Source of the DNA: Aequorivita antarctica
GTDB lineage: Bacteria; Bacteroidota; Bacteroidia; Flavobacteriales; Flavobacteriaceae
Assembly: GCF_007997155.1 (NCBI RefSeq)
Contig: NZ_VORT01000018.1
Span: 1-45,805, forward strand
Direction of reading: 5' to 3'
DNA: 45,805 nt
The notes under the pieces are model-generated. The model made no database searches, was not told where the DNA came from, and saw only the letters and a program-made list of their open reading frames with translations. Position 1 is the first letter of the stretch, and each line of letters starts with the position of its first letter. The translations under genes were made by a program, and so were the position numbers. Of the stretch, positions 32,298 through 40,537 are shown one piece after another.

Positions 32298-33677
32298 ATG
32301 TACGCAATTTTAGATATAGAAACAACGGGCGGCAAATACAATGAGGAAGGAATCACCGAAATTGCAATTTACAAATTTGACGGCCACCAAGTCGTGGACC
32401 AGTTTTCAAGCTTGGTCAACCCTGAAAAACCTATCCAACCATTTGTTATAAACCTGACAGGCATTAACAATGAAATGCTTCGGCACGCGCCAAAGTTTTA
32501 CGAAATAGCCAAACGCGTCATCGAAATAACCGATGGCTGTATTATGGTTGCCCACAATGCACTTTTTGACAACAGAATTCTCACCACTGAGTTTGACCGA
32601 TTGGGTTATCAATTTGAAAAAGAGACCCTTTGTACGGTTGAACTTTCAAAAAAGTTGATTCCCGATATGCCTTCTTACAGTTTGGGGAAATTGGTGCGCT
32701 CTTTAGGAATTCCCCTAAGTGATCGTCATCGCGCACAGGGCGATGCAAAGGCAACAGTAGCGCTTTTTAAAATGTTGCTCGCCAAAGACATTTCAAAAGA
32801 AATAATTACTGAAACACTCCGGAAAGACCCAAAACGACAATTGGAACCGAAGTTGCTCGATATTATTGAAAAGACTCCTTCGGAAACCGGTGTTTATTAT
32901 ATGCACAACGAAGCGGGAAATGTAATCTACATCGGCAAAAGCAAAAACATCAAAAAAAGGTTGATGCAACACTTTACAAACGACAATCGGAAGTCAAAAA
33001 AAATACAGCTGGAAGTAAAGTCGGTTACCTATGAAAAAACGGGAAGCGAACTGATTGCGCTTTTAAAGGAGTCTGAAGAAATAAAACAGAATAAACCCTT
33101 ATTCAATCGAGCGCTACGTCGAACCCTTTTTACACATCAGCTTACTTCTTTTGTGGACGAAAACGGATACGAAAATCTAAAAATTGAAAAAGCAGATGGT
33201 AGGAAGAAAGCAATTACCACTTTCAGCAATTATCAGCAGGCAAGGTCTGCACTATTCAAAATAACGGAGGAAAACCAGCTTTGCCAAAAACTGACTGGGC
33301 TTTACGATACCAAAAAACAATGTTTCAACTATACTATAAAAGAATGTTTCGGTGCTTGCATATGCAAGGAACCTATTGCCGAATATAACAACCGTGTAAA
33401 AGTATTTTTGGAAAAGCGCAGTTATGAAAACCAAAACATGCTGGTTATTGACCGTGGTAGGGAAATTGAAGAGCGCTCGGTGATTTTAATTGAAAACGGA
33501 GTTTATAGAGGATATGGGTTTTATAACTTGAATTACCAGATCAACAATCCGGAAATTCTAAAATCCATTATCAACCCTATGCAGAACAACCGCGATGCAC
33601 AGCACATTATTCAAAGCTATCTTCGAAGAAAAAAAGTGCTGAAAATAGTAAACCTTTCAACAAATACGGTCAATTAG
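32298..33677 (+). CDS. 3'-5' exonuclease fused to GIY-YIG nuclease
   Basis: A 459-residue two-nuclease protein. The first part (about 1-165) is a DnaQ-like DEDD exonuclease with YAILDIETTGG (Asp6, Glu8), MVAHNALFDNRIL and HRAQGDAKATVALF. The second (about 193-275) is a GIY-YIG nuclease of the UvrC/Cho type: GVYYMHNEAGNVIYIGKSKN, KKRLMQHF and ALLKESEEIKQNKPLFNRAL. The last 180 residues include CFNYTIKECFGACICKEP, a Cys cluster as in UvrC-like proteins. The combination suggests DNA repair, with incision and end trimming in one chain; related fusions are known. The ATG at 32298 is preferred to the adjacent TTG at 32295. Confidence 0.85.
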   Translation: MYAILDIETTGGKYNEEGITEIAIYKFDGHQVVDQFSSLVNPEKPIQPFVINLTGINNEMLRHAPKFYEIAKRVIEITDGCIMVAHNALFDNRILTTEFDRLGYQFEKETLCTVELSKKLIPDMPSYSLGKLVRSLGIPLSDRHRAQGDAKATVALFKMLLAKDISKEIITETLRKDPKRQLEPKLLDIIEKTPSETGVYYMHNEAGNVIYIGKSKNIKKRLMQHFTNDNRKSKKIQLEVKSVTYEKTGSELIALLKESEEIKQNKPLFNRALRRTLFTHQLTSFVDENGYENLKIEKADGRKKAITTFSNYQQARSALFKITEENQLCQKLTGLYDTKKQCFNYTIKECFGACICKEPIAEYNNRVKVFLEKRSYENQNMLVIDRGREIEERSVILIENGVYRGYGFYNLNYQINNPEILKSIINPMQNNRDAQHIIQSYLRRKKVLKIVNLSTNTVN

Positions 33678-33715
33678 CTTAAAGTTGCTTATTTTAGACT
33701 TCCAAAAATTTCATA

Positions 33716-34564
33716 TTGAAACCAACCAATAAAAATTCCTGGCGTTACCGACTTCACGAGATAATCTATGAAGCAGACACGCCTATGGGAAAGCTTTTCG
33801 ATATTATCCTTCTTATATTGATCTTGCTGAGCGTTGTAATTGTGATGCTGGAAAGTGTACGATCCATAGATCTAGAATACCATAAGCTATTTTATGTTAT
33901 TGAATGGATCATAACTATTTTTTTTAGCATTGAATATATAGCTAGAATAATTACTGTAAAAAAACCTAAGAACTATATTTTTAGTTTTTACGGAATTATC
34001 GATCTGCTTTCAACTATACCTTTGTACCTCTCCTTTATTTTGGTCGGAAGCAATTATTTGCTCACTGTGCGAGCATTGCGGTTACTGCGTGTTTTCAGGA
34101 TTTTAAAGATAACGCGGTACATTGGCGAAGGCAACAAACTGAGGAAGGCGCTTGTGGAAAGCAGGGCTAAAATATTTATTTTCATTTTTGCCGTACTCAT
34201 CGTCGCAATCATTGCCGGAACACTTATGTACCTCATTGAAGGAGAAGAAAGTGGTTTTAACAGTATTCCCGTGAGCGTTTATTGGTGTATTGTTACCCTT
34301 ACCACTGTTGGTTTTGGAGATATTGCTCCTATTACACCTGCTGGTCAGTTTTTGGCAACCATCATCATGATTCTTGGTTATGGCGTTATAGCTGTGCCAA
34401 CAGGAATTGTAAGCGCACAGTACGTGAGAAAGGCAAGTGATGATTATGTTCATGTAAATACTCAGTCTTGCAGTAATTGCGGTGAGCCTAAACATAGAGA
34501 CGATGCAAAGTTTTGTCACAAATGTGGTGAAGAATTACACCCAGAAAATAACCCTGAAGCCTAA
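33716..34564 (+). CDS. Voltage-gated potassium channel (ion transporter) with C-terminal zinc ribbon
   Basis: A 282-residue Kv-type channel with six membrane segments. S1 lies at about 28-46, S2 at about 58-80 and S3 at about 87-110. The S4 voltage sensor is VRALRLLRVFRILKITR (118-134), with repeated arginines. The pore has the selectivity filter TVGFGD (197-202). After S6 comes a cytoplasmic tail with a zinc-ribbon motif: Cys252, Cys255, Cys267 and Cys270 in CSNCGEP...FCHKCGEEL. Start codon is probably TTG at 33716, since no ATG precedes S1. The gene overlaps miaA by one base (TAATG), which indicates coupled translation. Confidence 0.85.
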   Translation: MKPTNKNSWRYRLHEIIYEADTPMGKLFDIILLILILLSVVIVMLESVRSIDLEYHKLFYVIEWIITIFFSIEYIARIITVKKPKNYIFSFYGIIDLLSTIPLYLSFILVGSNYLLTVRALRLLRVFRILKITRYIGEGNKLRKALVESRAKIFIFIFAVLIVAIIAGTLMYLIEGEESGFNSIPVSVYWCIVTLTTVGFGDIAPITPAGQFLATIIMILGYGVIAVPTGIVSAQYVRKASDDYVHVNTQSCSNCGEPKHRDDAKFCHKCGEELHPENNPEA

Positions 34565-35481
34565 TGTCTTCAAAAAAACCATTGCTTATCTGCGTTGTAG
34601 GTGCTACCGCCATTGGCAAAACTTCATTGGCTATAAAGCTTGCAAAGGCTTTTTCTACAGAAATAATTTCGGCAGATTCACGGCAATTTTTTAAGGAAAT
34701 GTCACTTGGCACAGCTGTTCCAAGTGAAAAGGAATTAAGTGCTGCGCCGCACCATTTCATTCAAAACAAAAGCATTTTTGATGAGTACTCCGTAGGAGAT
34801 TTTGAAAGGGATGCCATCGCCTTTTTGAATACCTATTTCAAAAAAAACAATGTACTAGTTATGGTTGGTGGCTCTGGTCTATATGTAGATGCTGTAGTGA
34901 AAGGTTTGGATACTTTTCCAGAAGTGCCTTCGGAAATTAGAGAACAGTTAAATATTGAATTAAACGAAAAGGGCATCGAAACACTTCAAGATGAATTGAA
35001 GAAAGCAGACCCAACTTATTTTGAAAAAGTTGACATTCAAAACCCACACAGATTGATTCGTGCTTTAGAAATCTATCGTGCCACAGGAAAACCGTATTCG
35101 TCTTTTTTAAATAAAGAAACTATCCATAGAGATTTTGAAACCCTCTTCATTGGATTATCGGCTGAAAGAGAAACAATTTACAGTCGAATAAATCAGCGTG
35201 TGGACCAAATGATTGAAGCTGGATTAATTGATGAAGCAAAATCGCTACTTCCATACAAAGAGAAAAATGCGCTTCAAACAGTGGGTTATCGCGAACTCTT
35301 TGAATATTTTGATGAAAAAATTTCAAAGGAAGATGCCATTTCAGAAATTAAAAAAAATACGCGACGATTTGCTAAAAGGCAAAACACTTGGTTCAAGAAA
35401 AATGAGCACATCCACTGGTTCAATTATCAAACGGATGCCTCCTCGATTATAGATTTCATAAATGAAAAAAACGCCCTTTAG
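34564..35481 (+). CDS. miaA: tRNA dimethylallyltransferase
   Basis: A 305-residue enzyme that adds a dimethylallyl group to A37 of tRNAs reading codons starting with U. Motifs are VVGATAIGKTSLAIKLAKAF (P-loop), IISADSRQFFKEMSLGTAVP, HHFIQ, VGDFERDA, VMVGGSGLYVDAVVKGLD, NPHRLIRALEIY and ALQTVGYRELFEYF. Complete and of normal length. The start codon overlaps the channel stop codon. The last codons (AAC GCC CTT TAG) form part of the terminator stem at 35465. Confidence 0.96.
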   Translation: MSSKKPLLICVVGATAIGKTSLAIKLAKAFSTEIISADSRQFFKEMSLGTAVPSEKELSAAPHHFIQNKSIFDEYSVGDFERDAIAFLNTYFKKNNVLVMVGGSGLYVDAVVKGLDTFPEVPSEIREQLNIELNEKGIETLQDELKKADPTYFEKVDIQNPHRLIRALEIYRATGKPYSSFLNKETIHRDFETLFIGLSAERETIYSRINQRVDQMIEAGLIDEAKSLLPYKEKNALQTVGYRELFEYFDEKISKEDAISEIKKNTRRFAKRQNTWFKKNEHIHWFNYQTDASSIIDFINEKNAL

Positions 35482-35493
35482 AGGCGTTTTTTT
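35465..35493. terminator. Bidirectional terminator overlapping the miaA stop codon
   Basis: AAAAAACGCC (35465-35474) pairs with GGCGTTTTTT (35483-35492) around a loop that contains the miaA stop codon TAG (35479-35481). A- and T-runs on the two sides let it act for both miaA and the convergent response regulator gene that ends at 35514. Confidence 0.85.
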
Positions 35494-35513
35494 ACACTTA
35501 TCTTAATCTGTAA

Positions 35514-36230
35514 TTAATTGTCTACTTCGCTCTTCACAACCAATCGGAAACCTTCACCATGAATGTTGACTATTTCTACGCCATCATCTTTGCTTAAGTA
35601 TTTACGAAGCTTCGCGATGTAAACGTCCATGCTTCTGGATGTGAAATAGTTATCATCTCTCCAGATTTTGGTAAGAGCAAGTTCACGAGGCATCAAATCG
35701 TTCTTGTGAAGTGCCAAAAGACGCAACAATTCGTTCTCTTTTGGAGATAGTTTGATTGGGGTTTCTTTGTTATAAGTTAAAAACCTCAATTTGGAATTCA
35801 AGTGGAAATTACCAACTTGAAATTCGAATTGTTTGCTATCTGCAATGGAGTCTGTAGCCTTTCTTTGAATGATAGCTTTAATTTTCATTAAAAGCACTTC
35901 GCTGTCAAAGGGTTTGTTTAGGTAATCATCTGCTCCTACTTTATAGCCTTTCATCACATCTTCTTTCATCGCCTTTGCGGTAAGAAATATGATTGGCACA
36001 TCTTCGTTTTTCTCACGAATTTCTTTTGCCAAAGTGAAACCATCTTTATAGGGCATCATTACATCAAGGATACAAAGATCGAAATCATCCTTTTTAAATT
36101 TTTCGAAACCTTCCATTCCGTTTTTTGCATGTGTAACGTTATAATCGTTCATGGCAAGGTAATCTTTTAGTACTGTCCCAAAGTTGGGATCATCTTCAAC
36201 AAGAAGGATTTTTTTGTTTTCTGTTTCCAT
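35514..36230 (-). CDS. OmpR-family response regulator (RprY-like)
   Basis: A 238-residue two-component transcription factor. The receiver domain (1-120) has KILLVEDDPNF with the acidic pair, the phosphorylation site Asp56 in LCILDVMMPYKDGF, FLTAKAM and the KPF switch (LNKPFDSEVLL). The DNA-binding winged helix (about 140-235) ends with the typical MDVYIAKLRKYLS and IHGEGFRLV. It resembles RprY of Bacteroides, but target genes cannot be read here. It is translated together with the sensor kinase, whose stop is 4 bp upstream. Confidence 0.92.
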   Translation of the reverse strand: METENKKILLVEDDPNFGTVLKDYLAMNDYNVTHAKNGMEGFEKFKKDDFDLCILDVMMPYKDGFTLAKEIREKNEDVPIIFLTAKAMKEDVMKGYKVGADDYLNKPFDSEVLLMKIKAIIQRKATDSIADSKQFEFQVGNFHLNSKLRFLTYNKETPIKLSPKENELLRLLALHKNDLMPRELALTKIWRDDNYFTSRSMDVYIAKLRKYLSKDDGVEIVNIHGEGFRLVVKSEVDN

Positions 36231-36234
36231 AATT

Positions 36235-37794
36235 TTAAGATATTAAGTGTAGTTTTATTATAAATGTGCTGCCTTTTCCTTTTTCGCTTTCTACGTATAT
36301 TTCGGCATCGTGGTCGTCCAAAATGCGCTTTACGTAAGCAAGGCCAAGGCCGTGACCTTTTATGTTGTGAATATCACCGGTATGTTCCCGATAAAATTTT
36401 TCAAATATTTTTTTCTGAACTAGTTTGGTCATTCCCATGCCTTGGTCGCGTATTTTGAGAATAACACTGTTTTTTACATTTTCTGAATAAATATCAATTT
36501 TTGGTTCGTCTTCAGAATACTTTATGGCGTTATCAAGCAAGTTTACGATCACATTGCTCAAATGCGATTCATTGGCCAAAACAGCAGATTGGAGCGCTCC
36601 GTAATGGGTTTTAATATAGCCTCCCCTATCTTCCACAATCAAACTCACGTGCGAGATAGCTTCTTCAACAACTTCCTGCAAACTGACACGTTCTTTAGAC
36701 AAATCCAATTCATTCTTTTCTAGTTTTGAAATTTGCAATACATTTTCAACCTGTGCGTGCATGCGTTTGTTCTCTTCCCTTATCATTCCCAGATAGCGGT
36801 CCAAAAACTCCTTATTGTCCTTAACCTTGGGATTCTTAAGGGAATCCAACGCAAGATTGATGGTCGCAATTGGGGTTTTGAACTCGTGGGTCATATTGTT
36901 TATAAAATCACTCTTAATTTGAGAAATTTGTCTTTGTTTATATATCTGTGAAATAGCGCTAGAATAGGCAAGTATTATAACTGCCGTAAAAACCAATGAT
37001 AGTATTGCCATCCCCAAAATACTGTTCAGCACCAATTTTTCTTTTTCCGAAAAATTTACATATAACTCATAATTGGTCTCATTTTCAGTATCAAAAAGAG
37101 GGACTACATAGGTGCTTCCTTCATCATATTTAAAATTCTTTGACCTTACTTTAGTTTCAATATTATGGCTATAAACTGCAAATTCAAACTTTGAATTTAA
37201 TCCTCTACCTATTAATTCATCATCAATTAATTCTGTTACCTCATTTACATTCACCCTTTTGTATATTGGAGTAAGTGCAGTAACATTGCTCACAAAGCTT
37301 TCAAACTGTTTTTGTTCATAATCCTTCATCCGTGAGAAAGATTCCACAACTGTCCCTGGCTTTGAAATGCCGTCAATTCCTTCAGAAATTACGGTCTTGG
37401 TCTTTCGGTTTGTCAGTTTCTTGAATTGGATACTATCCGCATCGGCATCAATAAGGCCAGCCGAAAGTTTATAATCCTGTTCTAAAATTCCATCAGTGAA
37501 AATATAGGTTTCATTGGTGGCTTTATTCTGATATTTATATGCCAACTCTGTAAAACTCACATTATCTGGAACTTGAATGCTATCAACATATGGAATATAA
37601 AGCTGATAATAGGCTTCGGTCTCCCTCAGTTTAATTTCCTTCGCAACGGACAAAAGCACTTGTTTGGCGTTTATGGTAAATTGGTCATTCTTGGTCCGGT
37701 ATGCGTTTGAAATCCAATATCCTTGAACAAACACTATTCCCAATAATGAGAGGCTCATGAGCGCTATGAGCAATACGAAAAGCTTTTTGTTCAT
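36235..37794 (-). CDS. Sensor histidine kinase (RprX-like)
   Basis: A 519-residue membrane kinase. It has one helix at about 5-28 and another at about 255-280 (LNSILGMAILSLVFTAVIIL), enclosing a 225-residue periplasmic sensor region of no known family. The dimerisation and phosphotransfer motif is NNMTHEFKTPIATINLAL with His303. The ATPase part has VIVNLLDNAIKYS (N box), KIRDQGMGM (G1), FEKFYREH and GHGLGLAYVKRI (G2). It forms a pair with the regulator 4 bp downstream. A perfect -7 box TACTTTTG (37806-37799) lies 4 bp before its ATG, which suggests a near-leaderless promoter of its own. Confidence 0.93.
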   Translation of the reverse strand: MNKKLFVLLIALMSLSLLGIVFVQGYWISNAYRTKNDQFTINAKQVLLSVAKEIKLRETEAYYQLYIPYVDSIQVPDNVSFTELAYKYQNKATNETYIFTDGILEQDYKLSAGLIDADADSIQFKKLTNRKTKTVISEGIDGISKPGTVVESFSRMKDYEQKQFESFVSNVTALTPIYKRVNVNEVTELIDDELIGRGLNSKFEFAVYSHNIETKVRSKNFKYDEGSTYVVPLFDTENETNYELYVNFSEKEKLVLNSILGMAILSLVFTAVIILAYSSAISQIYKQRQISQIKSDFINNMTHEFKTPIATINLALDSLKNPKVKDNKEFLDRYLGMIREENKRMHAQVENVLQISKLEKNELDLSKERVSLQEVVEEAISHVSLIVEDRGGYIKTHYGALQSAVLANESHLSNVIVNLLDNAIKYSEDEPKIDIYSENVKNSVILKIRDQGMGMTKLVQKKIFEKFYREHTGDIHNIKGHGLGLAYVKRILDDHDAEIYVESEKGKGSTFIIKLHLIS

Positions 37795-37798
37795 AAAT

Positions 37799-37806
37799 CA
37801 AAAGTA
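37799..37806 (-). promoter_or_regulatory. -7 box immediately before the sensor kinase gene
   Basis: TACTTTTG read leftward matches TAnnTTTG perfectly and ends 4 bp before the ATG at 37794. No -33 box is clear. If used, the transcript would start at or next to the start codon. Confidence 0.35.
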
Positions 37807-37865
37807 AGATTTTAACATTTAGCTATTCGTTCATTTAACCAAATGTTAACAAAAGATAGGAATAG

Positions 37866-38456
37866 TTACAATGAAGGCAATTTGCTTAACGAATTGTGAA
37901 TTGTTTCAACTTTTTCACGGGTAGTTTTTAAATCAATATTTTCAATAATTATGTCTGCAAGTTTTTGCTTTTCCTCATCGCTCCATTGATTTTTCATTCG
38001 TTGTTCAATCTCTATTGAAGATGCATTATCTCTGGCCCTAACACGGGCAATACGAACTGCTTTAGGGGCAGTTACTAATATAACCAAATCACAGTTTTTG
38101 TAACCGCCGTTTTCGAAGAGTATTGCGGCCTCCTTTATTACATAAGTAGCTTTCTGTTTTGAAACCCATTTTATGAAATGAGCCGCAACCTTTGGATGTA
38201 TCACGGCGTTCACACCTTCCAAAAGTGTTTTGTCATTAAAAATTTTATCTGCAACAAACTTACGGTTGAGTTTCGGTCCCTTATAAGCTTCTTCACCAAG
38301 TAGCGAAATAAGTTTACGGCGAATCACTTTTGAGGTATCGGTTAGTTTTTTTGCCTCAATATCCGCAATATAAATAGGCACGCCCAATTCGGAAAACAAC
38401 TGCGCCACCGTAGTTTTTCCGCTACCAATTCCCCCAGTTAGTCCGATTATTTTCAC
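37866..38456 (-). CDS. coaE: Dephospho-CoA kinase
   Basis: A 196-residue kinase for the last step of coenzyme A synthesis. It starts MKIIGLTGGIGSGKTTVAQL with the P-loop at 8-15, followed by VPIYIADIEAKKLT, AVIHPKVAAHFIKW, EAAILFENGGYKNCDLVILV and ARDNASSIEIEQRMKNQW (lid). Complete and cytoplasmic. It lies 32 bp after the YbbR gene. Confidence 0.95.
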   Translation of the reverse strand: MKIIGLTGGIGSGKTTVAQLFSELGVPIYIADIEAKKLTDTSKVIRRKLISLLGEEAYKGPKLNRKFVADKIFNDKTLLEGVNAVIHPKVAAHFIKWVSKQKATYVIKEAAILFENGGYKNCDLVILVTAPKAVRIARVRARDNASSIEIEQRMKNQWSDEEKQKLADIIIENIDLKTTREKVETIHNSLSKLPSL

Positions 38457-38488
38457 TTGGATTTTTATTGCTTTTTAAAGTTGAAGAA

Positions 38489-39439
38489 TTATTTGAATTT
38501 AAAAAAATCGATCTTCTTTGGCTCGAAGACTACATTGTAAATGTTCTGAGGTTTTTTCTCAAGAAATGGCAACATAAAGTTTTCCTCTTTGTTTCTTTGT
38601 GAATAGTCGCAGACCAGCCTGAAGCTATCTTTAGAAATATTAGCGAAATCATTTACAGATACGTCAAAAGTAATAGTTACCGCTTGCGGCACCATTTTAA
38701 TATCTATATCTGGCGGTAGATTAATCACCTCAACAGAAAAAGTGTATTGACCTTGAGAAAACTCTGCAATAACAAGTTCAACCTTAACTTTATTAGGTTT
38801 AATTGAAACTATCTCACTTCCCGGACTAACGATTTTTGCCGTTTCGGAAATATTTTTTTCAACATCATTGATGGAAATCAATTCTGTTTCAATAGTATGC
38901 TTGTTCTTCAGACTTCCCGAAGGGCCAGATATTGTGACTGAATCTGGAATAACCTTTATACTATCTACTGGTTTAAAACCGTTTTTAAATGAAATAGCCA
39001 TCTTTGCAATAACCCGAACTTTTTTTAGTACAATAGGGTCTAAATGAACATTCAGTTCTTCAACAGAAAGGTTCTTTATGGCTAAATTTCTGTTGAAATT
39101 AGAGGATACCATTCGCAATAGTTCATTTTTTGAAATCTTAAATCCATCTTTTTCATTTGAATAATACTTGCCTACAGGTACCGTAATTGTCGGTTGTTTA
39201 AATTTATAGAAAAGTATTTCAAAACCGTTTGCCGCAAGGTCAAAAGTAATAAATTGTGTGTTGTTCTTTGAGAGTGCCGCAGTTTCGGGAATATTTTCAT
39301 AATTAATTTTGGCAGTCATTGTAGAAGTAAACTCCCTACTAAACTTGGTTAAAACCCAAAAGATTGTAGCAAGCAACAGAAAGAGCAGAAAGCGGTTCAC
39401 TTTTGCATTTTTACTGTTTTTAAAAAATCCCTTCGACAT
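38489..39439 (-). CDS. YbbR-like domain protein
   Basis: A 316-residue protein with one membrane helix near the start (about 14-30, VNRFLLFLLLATIFWVLTKF) and an extracytoplasmic part built from repeated YbbR-like beta domains: FKPVDSIKVIPDSVTISGPSG is the clearest, and NLPPDIDIKMVPQAVTITFDV the second. In Gram-positive bacteria YbbR (CdaR) proteins regulate diadenylate cyclase; in Bacteroidota this gene commonly stands next to coaE, as here, and its function is not settled. No cyclase gene is in the window. Confidence 0.85.
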   Translation of the reverse strand: MSKGFFKNSKNAKVNRFLLFLLLATIFWVLTKFSREFTSTMTAKINYENIPETAALSKNNTQFITFDLAANGFEILFYKFKQPTITVPVGKYYSNEKDGFKISKNELLRMVSSNFNRNLAIKNLSVEELNVHLDPIVLKKVRVIAKMAISFKNGFKPVDSIKVIPDSVTISGPSGSLKNKHTIETELISINDVEKNISETAKIVSPGSEIVSIKPNKVKVELVIAEFSQGQYTFSVEVINLPPDIDIKMVPQAVTITFDVSVNDFANISKDSFRLVCDYSQRNKEENFMLPFLEKKPQNIYNVVFEPKKIDFFKFK

Positions 39440-39465
39440 AGTGGTTTGTTTGAATGTTACTAAAA

Positions 39466-40467
39466 TTAACTAAAAAATAAGGAGGGAAATTGTTTCTGTG
39501 GATCTTTCTTTATAAGATTTATAAAAAAACTGGACTTTATAAAAGCAATTCCATATCCAAAAAATTGAATAAAAACAGCCGCTATGGAAAGCAATCCAAT
39601 ATAAACGTTTTTGTTTTTTATGGAAGAATCAATCAATATCAACATTAAATATAAAAGCAACGGAATTAAAAATAAAGGATTGAAGAAGATGGAAAATAAA
39701 ATAGACCCGACAACAAACATCACAAAGATTGTTGGAAACCAAAACGTAATTTTAGCTGCGGAAGGATGCCATTGATTTAAAATTGGCCTAACGAGTCCAA
39801 ATTTTCTTACTTGTATATAAAACTTCTTCCAAGAAATTCGTCTTTTATGGTATACAAAAGCATTGGGTAGAAACGTTGTTTTGTAGCCCGCTTTCAAAAT
39901 ACGCTGGGAAAGATCTGGATCTTCTCCTGGGTGGATTTTTGCATAACCACCTGTTTTTTCAAACACTTCTTTTGAGATTCCCATGTTGAAACTTCTAGGT
40001 TCAAAACGATTGATACTCGCTTTACTGCCACGAATACCGCCAGTGGTAAAAAAAGAGGTCATTGTGTAATTTATAGCTTTTTGTAAAGGAGTGAAACTTT
40101 CGTGTGCAGCATCTGCACCCCCAAAACAATGATAAAATGTTTCGCTTAGGAATGAATCAACGGTTTTCAAATAGTGTGGAGGCAACAAACAATCGGAATC
40201 GAGAATTATAAAATAGTTTCCTTTCGCCTGCTTCATTCCAAAATTTCGTGAATCTCCTGGGCCAGAATTTTGCTTGAAATAATATGAAATGGAAAGATTT
40301 TCTGAAAACTGGTTCACTACTTTTTCAGAGGTTTCCGTAGAGCCATCTTCCACCAAAACAATCTCAAAATCTTCGTGAAAATCAAGTTTTGCAAAACTTT
40401 CCAAAAGCTCCATCACTTCCTGAGGACGATTATAGACTGGGATTATAAAGGAGTACTTTCGTTGCAT
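39466..40467 (-). CDS. Family 2 glycosyltransferase, membrane-associated
   Basis: A 333-residue GT-A fold glycosyltransferase. The catalytic domain (1-225) has SFIIPVYNRPQEVMELLESF, VLVEDGSTETSEKVV, GPGDSRNFGMKQAKGNYF and ILDSDCLLPP (the DxD metal site). GGIRGSKASINRFEPRSFNM and HPGEDPDLSQRILKAGYKT follow. Two or three helices near the end (about 245-315) hold it to the inner membrane. Acceptor and sugar are unknown. A perfect -7 box TAACTTTG (40479-40472) ends only 4 bp before the ATG. It is the first gene of the group that runs through coaE. Confidence 0.88.
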   Translation of the reverse strand: MQRKYSFIIPVYNRPQEVMELLESFAKLDFHEDFEIVLVEDGSTETSEKVVNQFSENLSISYYFKQNSGPGDSRNFGMKQAKGNYFIILDSDCLLPPHYLKTVDSFLSETFYHCFGGADAAHESFTPLQKAINYTMTSFFTTGGIRGSKASINRFEPRSFNMGISKEVFEKTGGYAKIHPGEDPDLSQRILKAGYKTTFLPNAFVYHKRRISWKKFYIQVRKFGLVRPILNQWHPSAAKITFWFPTIFVMFVVGSILFSIFFNPLFLIPLLLYLMLILIDSSIKNKNVYIGLLSIAAVFIQFFGYGIAFIKSSFFINLIKKDPQKQFPSLFFS

Positions 40468-40471
40468 TGCA

Positions 40472-40479
40472 CAAAGTTA
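40472..40479 (-). promoter_or_regulatory. -7 box immediately before the glycosyltransferase gene
   Basis: TAACTTTG read leftward is a perfect TAnnTTTG match, 4 bp before the ATG at 40467. It lies just beyond the terminator of the preceding gene, so the -33 region falls within the terminator stem. Confidence 0.4.
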
Positions 40480-40486
40480 GTTAAAT

Positions 40487-40519
40487 AAAAAAAGCCACCC
40501 ACTTTCGTGGATGGCTTTT
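40487..40519 (-). terminator. Terminator of the first T9SS substrate gene
   Basis: GCCA-C-CCAC (40494-40502) pairs with GTGG-A-TGGC (40507-40515) around a TTTC loop; the A-run gives the T-tract leftward. The same hairpin, base for base, recurs at 42360-42392. Confidence 0.85.
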
Positions 40520-40537
40520 CATATTCAATTATGAAAT

